DNA of 64,000 nt from Gemmatimonadales bacterium (GTDB taxonomy: Bacteria > Gemmatimonadota > Glassbacteria > GWA2-58-10), in the NCBI GenBank assembly GCA_024278175.1, contig JAJRTS010000100.1, forward strand, positions 19,972-83,971, in the 5' to 3' direction. The translations under genes were made by a program, and so were the position numbers. A model generated the notes under the pieces. That model did not search any database and had not been told where the DNA came from. It worked only from the letters and a program-made list of their open reading frames with translations. Numbering within the stretch: position 1 is the first letter of the stretch; each line of letters begins with the position of its first letter. Positions 59,401 through 64,000 of this stretch are shown here, in pieces.

Positions 59401-60335
59401 ATTTTGTGTACCAGCCGGGCCCCGGTAGCCAGGTCGTACATCGAGCAGACCTGGTCGCGGTGATGGTTGAAGAACACATCGCCGGCCGCGCAGACAAAAG
59501 AACCGCCGCTATGGTTGTTGGCCGCCAGGTGATAGTAGCGCTGGCTGCCGTCCTTGAGCTCATAGCAGCCCGGTACGCTGCGGCCCCCCGGCACAAGCAA
59601 CGAGTTGCCCGAGGCCACGAACGCCCCCTGGGGCGCTATCCCTGCGAACGCGGGCGAGTTATGGGGCTGGAGCATAAACTGGCTGCCCGTGTTGTCGCTT
59701 TGCCAGACGGTTTGTCCGCTGACGGCGTCGAGTGCATAGATGAACGTTCCCATGAACGGCCAGATACTGGCGGAGAAATACACGGCGCCCTCGACGATTA
59801 CCGGGCCGCCACGGGCCGGCCAGGTGGAAATCAGCCGCCGGTTGCCGAGCAGCATTCTGTCCGAGGGTCCTCCGCGGAATTTCCAGCGCAGGTTTCCGTT
59901 GGCGGCGTCCAGGCAGCGGATATAACCGTCGTCGCTGACAAAATAGACCGCTTCGTTCCAGTACAGAGGCGGCAGCCGCACCGGGCCGCCGGCATAGGAG
60001 CGCCACAGTTCCTCGCCCGTATCGGCGTCGAGCGCCATCAGCTTGTCACTGTCGTTGAAGCCCACGTACATCCTGCCGCCGCCCACCACGGGCTCGAACA
60101 CGCGGTCGTAGGGCATCAGGTCATGGTTGAGCGGATCATCCCACACGCTCAGGCGTTCCGGGTAGTAGCGAACCCAGACCGGAGCAAGCCGGGCGGGCAG
60201 CTCTCCGGCGCTGACCGCTCTCCGGCCCGCTCCCGCGCGCCACATCGGCCAGTCGGCTCCCCGCAGTTCGTTCGTACCCGGCAGGAGCAGGAGTTGCGCG
60301 GCAAAAGCCAGGGTGATTAGCTGTCTTTTCAGCAT
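56475..60335 (-). CDS. exported PQQ-type beta-propeller protein with embedded methyltransferase-like segment
   Basis: A 1286-residue protein with a Sec signal (LITLAFAAQLLLLPG). Residues about 75-480 and 640-1110 contain propeller repeats of PQQ/BamB type (ALDADTGEELWRSYAG, CLDAANGNLRWKF, ALDAVSGQTVWQSD, ALNIATGELAWELRDG, VYNAATGVTLWDREM). Residues about 490-620 interrupt them with a Rossmann-like segment: LQIVLLESDSARIETARRRF, RVAVVDCSAADFSLPPY, ASLIVADG and LNSLRPYGGKAWIDTP, which resembles SAM-dependent methyltransferases without a clear GxGxG. The last 140 residues look malectin-like (RLNLVFASGKDQAGGASFDI). The role is unknown. Confidence 0.8.
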   Translation of the reverse strand: MLKRQLITLAFAAQLLLLPGTNELRGADWPMWRAGAGRRAVSAGELPARLAPVWVRYYPERLSVWDDPLNHDLMPYDRVFEPVVGGGRMYVGFNDSDKLMALDADTGEELWRSYAGGPVRLPPLYWNEAVYFVSDDGYIRCLDAANGNLRWKFRGGPSDRMLLGNRRLISTWPARGGPVIVEGAVYFSASIWPFMGTFIYALDAVSGQTVWQSDNTGSQFMLQPHNSPAFAGIAPQGAFVASGNSLLVPGGRSVPGCYELKDGSQRYYHLAANNHSGGSFVCAAGDVFFNHHRDQVCSMYDLATGARLVHKIGMHPVLADSLFYLGGETVSAYDAAGLQHKARWFLAGSFIEKWLAGIEAGKVWPPFLREMLQNYKKRKSAAWREALLWELETDATRDLIRSGGSLYAAGADGITAISIDGSVSWHLQVDGGVERLLTADGKLFAVTLDGRIMAFGAGSGGGVIEYHQSAEDWKIAGTAGRKAKKILSTTGVDEGYAFVRAPAGLELAKALADNSRLQIVLLESDSARIETARRRFDKANLYGSRVAVVDCSAADFSLPPYAASLIVADGKTLATQTGLLNSLRPYGGKAWIDTPAADAGKLERWAAGPGVELSAESRGGALILTRDGSLRGAASWTHQYGNPANTIKSDDSLVSLPLGLLWFGGSSNLDVLPRHGHGPPEQVIGGRLFIEGMNCISARDVYTGRVLWKTDLDLGNYGVYYDDTYKDAPTSTEYNQVHLPGANIRGANYVATLDRVYVIEGGRCRVLDAVSGETLDKFELPAAAGEQSDGQWSYLAVLDDYLIAGGGFVPMNSKIPADSEHHRQLAEMSERDRTRRKPFMEFDKSASLRLIVMDRFSGKQLWTRRAEHGFLHNAIVAGGGMIYCLDKRPPYVESQLRRRGESSKGTNRLLALNIATGELAWELRDGVFGSWLGLSGQHGVLLQSTRPSRDMVRGETGKRMAVYNAATGVTLWDREMEYSSVPILHGERIITAGAMFSLLSGEALRQYHPLTGEQIPVSWKRNYGCNYPIASEHLLTFRSAAAGYYDLDAYGGTGNLGGFKSGCTSNLVAADGVLNAPDYTRTCACSYQNQTSLAMINDPDAEYWTFNDIQWGGAPIRRLGLNFGAPGDRMDDDGVLWLDYPSRGGPSPEIPVTVTGENIRWFCSHSSAVTGEGPRWVGASGMVGASEITVQLSKEPAGERPYRLNLVFASGKDQAGGASFDIFVQGEKLLENVSVPTVDKGNKARTVVAEIERVMADRELKLRIVPSPGSAGPGAALCGLKIAALD

Positions 60336-60362
60336 ATCGTCAGCCCGTTTCCAAACGTAATG

Positions 60363-60563
60363 AGAAATAACGAAAGTATGGGCATTGGGGTTGTCAAGGG
60401 CCGTTTCTGATTATCTTGCCGAAATTTAACTGGAGCAACGCAACCGCCTGGGAAGATACAAATAGCAGAATCGGTAAAAGAAACGGCTTGCCTGCCCTTG
60501 ACAACTTGCCCAAGCGAAATATTTCATTCAAGGGCGTTGAGGGCTTTTTTTTCAATGCCCCTC
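60363..60563 (+). repeat. 205-bp structured dispersed element, copy D
   Basis: Plus-strand copy: ACGAAAGTATGGGCATTGGG, GTTGTCAAGGGCCGTTTC, a middle with GGAGCAACGCAACCG and AGCAGAATCGGTAAAAG, AAACGGCTTGCC, GCCCTTGACAAC and a final hairpin (GGGCGTTGAGGGC...TTCAATGCCCCTC). Its end overlaps the last codons of the ABC ATPase gene, so those codons (Glu-Gly-His-stop) come from the repeat. Confidence 0.85.
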
Positions 60564-61229
60564 TTCCGCTGTTTCGGTTACGATCTTGCCCCGCATAAGG
60601 TGGATGGTTCCGTGCCCGTAAGTGTCCGCTTGGCGGCTATGGGTAACCATCAACACAGCTCCGCCATCAGCGGCGAAACCGGCCAGGCTGCTAAGGACAA
60701 CCTGCGCGTTTTCATCGTCCAGGTTGCCGGTGGGCTCGTCGGCCAGCAGCAGCCGGGGCCGGTTGAGCAGCGCCCGGGCCAGACCCACCCGCTGCCGTTC
60801 TCCGGTGCTCAGCTCGGCCGGAAAGTGGCTGGCGCGCTCGCTGAGGTTGAACCTTTCCAGCAGCCCCGCGGCCCGTTGCGCCGCCCGTGGGTCGGGTTTG
60901 GCCAGCGAGGGGGCGAGCACGTTATCCAGCACGCTGAGATAGGGGATCAGGTTGAACTGCTGAAAGACGAAACCCACGTTGGCGGCCCGCAGAGCGGCCC
61001 GCTGGTTTGGACTCAGGGAATAGACATCCGCGCCGTCGAAACGCACTTCTCCACTGCCGGGAGGCAGGAGTGCTCCACAGAGCAGCAGCAGGGTCGTTTT
61101 ACCGCTGCCGCTGGGTCCGCGCACAACCACGAACTCGCCCGGCTTCACGGACAGGGAAACCCCATCGAGGGCCTTGACAGTAGCGCCGTTTTTCTCGTAA
61201 TGCTTGCTGACCTCGCGTATGCGGAGCAT
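60552..61229 (-). CDS. ABC transporter ATP-binding protein, LolD/MacB type
   Basis: The 225-residue ATPase has Walker A GPSGSGKTT (39-47), the Q-loop VFQQFNLIPYLSVLDNV, signature motif LSTGERQRVGLARAL and Walker B LLLADEPTGNLD with the His switch VTHS. The LSTGERQR form and the pairing with an FtsX-type permease place it in the MacB/LolD/FtsE group, which uses ATP to drive extraction or mechanical work across the envelope. It follows the permease by 7 bases. Its last codons (Glu-Gly-His) overlap repeat copy D, so the C-terminus has been altered by insertion. Confidence 0.92.
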   Translation of the reverse strand: MLRIREVSKHYEKNGATVKALDGVSLSVKPGEFVVVRGPSGSGKTTLLLLCGALLPPGSGEVRFDGADVYSLSPNQRAALRAANVGFVFQQFNLIPYLSVLDNVLAPSLAKPDPRAAQRAAGLLERFNLSERASHFPAELSTGERQRVGLARALLNRPRLLLADEPTGNLDDENAQVVLSSLAGFAADGGAVLMVTHSRQADTYGHGTIHLMRGKIVTETAEEGH

Positions 61230-61236
61230 GGTTATC

Positions 61237-62517
61237 TTATTCCTCCCTGAGAACTTCGGCCGGGTCCTGACTACTGGCCATCAGCGCCGGTATCCAGCTT
61301 GCCAGTACGCAGAGCACTGTGGCCACAAGCAACACGCTAAGCAACATCGTGAGGCTGAACAGCGTGAGCGCGCCTGCCGGGCCGCCAGATAGTTCCCCGG
61401 AGGCAGTCCCGGCGGCCAGACCGGCGAAATAGCCGATAAGCGCGCCGCCGGCACCGAGCATCAGCGCCTTGGACAGGAATATTTTCAGCACCTGGCCGGC
61501 GGAAATACCGATGGCCCTCAGCACGGCTATCTCGCGCCGTCGCTGGCGGACGTTGCCCCAGGTGAGCAGGCCGACCCAGAGCGTGACTCCCAGGATCACC
61601 ACCGGCGCGAGCCAGGAGGCGAACTTTTCCAGTTCGGCCCTGATCACGGCGCGGTTCTCCCGTTCGGCTTCCAGCGCGGTTTTGGCGACGGCTCCGGCAC
61701 GCTCCCGCGCCTCGGCCCTGGTGATTACTTTCGAGTCCACCTCGATCACCTGGGTTCCCGGCAGCACGGCGGCCACATTGCGGCGGATCTGGGAGAGTTC
61801 GTTGCCCGCGCAGAGGCATTTGAGCGCCAGGATGGCGTTGAGCCGTCCCTGGAGGCCGAGCATCCGCTGGGCCGTGGCCAGGTCGATCCAGAGCGTTATA
61901 TCATCGCGCGTACCGCGTTCGCCGTGTATCCCGGCTACCGTGAACCGTTGGCCCAGCAGCATCACACTGTCACCGGCCCGCAACTTCAGGCTGCGGGCCA
62001 ACTCATAGCCCACCACCACCTCGCCCTCGGCCACCGCCACCTGCATCGGCTCCTTGGGCGCGCGGTCCGTGAGCGGTACCTCGCCCCTGGTGCCCGCCAG
62101 GATCACTTGCAAACCGCCCTGTTCGCTCCAGCTTATTTTGCGCTCCACGCTGGGGAGCAGGTGACGGATTGTCATCAGGCCGGCACCGGCCAGGGTGTTC
62201 ACGTACTCCTCCGGCATATCCTCGGTAACATATCCGCTGGCATAGTATTGTTTGAGGTCCTGGGCCGCCGGCAGGATCAGCAGGTTGAATCCGAGTTTCT
62301 TCATTATTATGCGGTAGTCGTCTTTCATTTTAGCCATTTCCTGCTCGGTGCGCTCCTGTTTTTGCGCCAGTATCTCCCTGGTGCGCATGTCGTGGGAGCG
62401 CAGCATGGTCAGCACGGCCACCAGCACGCCCGTGGCGGCGGCCACCGAGAGCAGCCCCAGCAGGAAGTTCAACTTTTGATACCTGATTTCGCGTGTCACC
62501 AGCCGCCAGAGGTTCAT
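61237..62517 (-). CDS. FtsX-like ABC permease
   Basis: The 426-residue protein has one N-terminal membrane span (LNFLLGLLSVAAATGVLVAVL), a large periplasmic domain (MacB-PCD type, about 45-280) and a C-terminal block of three spans with the FtsX signature VRQRRREIAVLRAIGISAGQVLKIFLSKAL. This topology is that of MacB/LolC/FtsX permeases that work with the ATPase just downstream. It overlaps the upstream gene by four bases (ATGA). Confidence 0.9.
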   Translation of the reverse strand: MNLWRLVTREIRYQKLNFLLGLLSVAAATGVLVAVLTMLRSHDMRTREILAQKQERTEQEMAKMKDDYRIIMKKLGFNLLILPAAQDLKQYYASGYVTEDMPEEYVNTLAGAGLMTIRHLLPSVERKISWSEQGGLQVILAGTRGEVPLTDRAPKEPMQVAVAEGEVVVGYELARSLKLRAGDSVMLLGQRFTVAGIHGERGTRDDITLWIDLATAQRMLGLQGRLNAILALKCLCAGNELSQIRRNVAAVLPGTQVIEVDSKVITRAEARERAGAVAKTALEAERENRAVIRAELEKFASWLAPVVILGVTLWVGLLTWGNVRQRRREIAVLRAIGISAGQVLKIFLSKALMLGAGGALIGYFAGLAAGTASGELSGGPAGALTLFSLTMLLSVLLVATVLCVLASWIPALMASSQDPAEVLREE

Positions 62518-63551
62518 TTGCCCCTCCCGGAGCTGATAATCCTGATGCTCACGATTACAACCACGGCCAGCACGGCTGCCACCGCCGCCAGCATGGTCAG
62601 CAGCGGCCCGGACATGCCACGCCGGGCGCCCGCTGGCCCGGCATCCTGCCCGGCCATTGCGCCCAGGCCGGAGAGCGGCAGGGGATCGACCGCGTTGACC
62701 CAGCTATGCTTCAGTGCGCTTTGCCAGTCGGCCCGGATCAGCAGGTCCATCCCCGGAGTCAGGTCCTTGATCTCGCAGGAGCAGGGACCGACAAGAAACG
62801 CGCAGGCATCGTAGATATTTTGACTGTTGATTCCATCGCCGGCCAGCGCATACAGCGCCCGGCCGCGCCCGAAAACAGGGAACGCCAGCGGCTGATCGGC
62901 GTAGTCTTTGAGGTCGGGTTCCATGTTGGTCAATATCTTCACCAGCACCTGCTCATCCGGATCAAGGCGGGAGACGCGCACCAGCGAAAAGCCGATCCTG
63001 AGCTCCGGCAACTCGCGTAGCGCGGCGGCGTTTACGGCTTCGGGCAAGGTGAGTGTTTTTTCCAGTTTCTTCAGTTCGCTTTCCAGCAGCCCGGCCGCGG
63101 CCCGGTCACGCTCCCTGTCGCCACACTCGAGCAGGACCCAGACCGCCGCCTGACCACGTAGCAGCCCACGGGCTATCTCGTCTCTGGCCGGAGATTCGAC
63201 CACGCGGCGGGCGTTCGCTCGTGTCAGCGGTCCCGACCAGATACTCAACCGGCGGTCCCGGTTCAGCCGGTAAGTGAGCGCCAGCCGTTTGTGCCGGTCC
63301 GCGGCGGCCGTGTCCACCTCGAAACGTAAGTTCGCTCTCACGTTTTGTCCGCCATAGAGCTCCCCGCAACTTTCGGCCACCCCGGCCTCTTCGGCGGAGA
63401 GACCGCCGCCGGTGAACGCGCTAAGGTGGTAGGCGGCGGCCGGCCAGCGTTCCAGGGCGTAACGGAACACGGGGACATCACATGCGCTCAGCACGGCGGG
63501 CAGCATGCAGAAGGTCAGCACCAGATCAAGTATGCATTTGTTCAGCGGCAT
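62514..63551 (-). CDS. exported membrane-anchored protein, likely partner of the ABC exporter
   Basis: The 345-residue protein has an N-terminal signal/membrane segment ending SACDVPVFRYALERWPAAAY and one C-terminal membrane span (LLTMLAAVAAVLAVVVIVSI). The intervening domain has a thioredoxin-like feel (AVWVLLECGDRERDRAAAGLL), and the pattern CDVPVFRYALERW recurs in uncharacterised proteins of environmental bacteria near such ABC genes (from memory). It is probably a substrate-handling subunit. It begins the operon 62514-60552. Confidence 0.6.
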   Translation of the reverse strand: MPLNKCILDLVLTFCMLPAVLSACDVPVFRYALERWPAAAYHLSAFTGGGLSAEEAGVAESCGELYGGQNVRANLRFEVDTAAADRHKRLALTYRLNRDRRLSIWSGPLTRANARRVVESPARDEIARGLLRGQAAVWVLLECGDRERDRAAAGLLESELKKLEKTLTLPEAVNAAALRELPELRIGFSLVRVSRLDPDEQVLVKILTNMEPDLKDYADQPLAFPVFGRGRALYALAGDGINSQNIYDACAFLVGPCSCEIKDLTPGMDLLIRADWQSALKHSWVNAVDPLPLSGLGAMAGQDAGPAGARRGMSGPLLTMLAAVAAVLAVVVIVSIRIISSGRGK

Positions 63552-63659
63552 GTCATAAGCGGTTCAGCGAAAAGGAAGTACAGAACTTCATCAGACCCTT
63601 GTAGATATCAGAGGTTATTTCAAAACCCAAGTTATGCAAAAGAACGAGAGAGCACTTCT

Positions 63660-63890
63660 ACTTTTGAGGCCAAAAGTAGAGCGAAAGCCTTTTCCGGGCC
63701 GAACTTGCACAAACTTGTGTTTTTCTTAATCCGGGCGGTGTGCCATCGGCAAAACTCCACTCCCGTGTGCTTGGCACGCTGGAAGCGAATCGCACGCCGG
63801 ACAATGTTTCTTCCGGCACTCCGGTGGGATCCGGGACAACTACACGCTACCCTTGCTGTGGCTCAGACATGCGGCCCGGGACTGACCCCG
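63660..63890 (-). repeat. dispersed repeat, copy 2 (inverted partner of 3581-3812)
   Basis: Reverse complement of this stretch shows the same blocks as 3581-3812: GGCCGCATGTCTGAGCCA, GATCCCACCGGAGT, GCGTGCGATTCGC, and a hairpin CTACTTTTGGCCTCAAAAGTAG (63659-63679). The rest of 63552-64000 contains no gene I can support; the final 110 bases show nothing recognisable. Confidence 0.7.
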
Positions 63891-64000
63891 CCCCACCACA
63901 AAAAAACAAGCCCTGAGCTTCACGGGGTATCGACCGATATCGATTCCACTAACTCGATTGCCTTCAGCAAATTACTAAGAGGTTTTCAAATAACTTCTAA

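Overview
The window is about 64 kb of GC-rich chromosome from a Gram-negative bacterium. It carries a complete rRNA operon, many exported proteins (lipoprotein, Sec and Tat signals), several sulfatases and glycoside hydrolases, and many GTG/TTG starts with GGAGG-type ribosome binding sites that match the 16S tail. The gene style (sulfatase-TPR lipoproteins, GH20/GH88, PQQ-type propellers, FGE-like fusions, LolD/FtsX exporters) is typical of uncultured FCB/PVC-type lineages that degrade polysaccharides. I cannot place the phylum by eye; a search with the 16S at 27521-29081 would settle it. There is no sign of plasmid, phage or CRISPR.

Layout. 1-5.5 kb: the end of a GH20-type glycosidase, a lipoprotein, a TIM-barrel protein and a clan GH-A glycosidase. 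5.8-8.6 kb: an M16 peptidase pair. 8.7-11.7 kb: divergent SGNH and MBOAT genes resembling alginate-type O-acetylation. 11.7-16.5 kb: a truncated small gene, a GH88 unsaturated uronyl hydrolase, an FG-GAP/VCBS-repeat protein and a zinc dehydrogenase. 16.7-22.7 kb: a double cNMP-binding-like protein, an intact sulfatase-TPR lipoprotein and a broken second copy. 22.7-27 kb: a SPASM radical SAM protein, a sigma54-promoted small ORF, an aminotransferase, a ferredoxin and thiE. 27.1-32.9 kb: the rRNA operon (16S, tRNA-Ile, tRNA-Ala, 23S, 5S) with several promoters, boxA sites, processing stems and a terminator. 33-39.9 kb: lhgO, a metallo-beta-lactamase, then response regulator, cheW, cheR and an HD/HDOD-like protein. 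40-41.6 kb: an AT-rich HNH-like gene and tag. 41.7-49 kb: a TusA-like protein, a two-domain hydrolase, a sigma54 activator, two small genes and a NIPSNAP-like protein. 49.3-54.3 kb: an FGE-like/hydrolase fusion, then the arsenic operon (arsR-arsC fusion, arsM, acr3). 54.8-63.6 kb: a Tat-exported sulfatase, a 1286-residue PQQ-type propeller with an embedded methyltransferase-like segment, and an ABC/FtsX export operon.

Theme. Sulfatases, GH20, GH88, the clan-A glycosidase, esterases and O-acetyl transfer enzymes together suggest handling of sulfated, acetylated, uronic-acid-containing glycans. That is inference from families, not proof of one pathway.

Non-coding layer. The most unusual part is the intergenic DNA. 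A structured element of about 205 bp occurs four times (17.8, 45.2, 49.1 and 60.4 kb) with extra end fragments. There are also two MITE-like elements, a second dispersed repeat present at both ends of the window in opposite orientation, a family of GC-rich palindromes, and a strong sigma54 promoter driving a 61-codon ORF that ends in a terminator.
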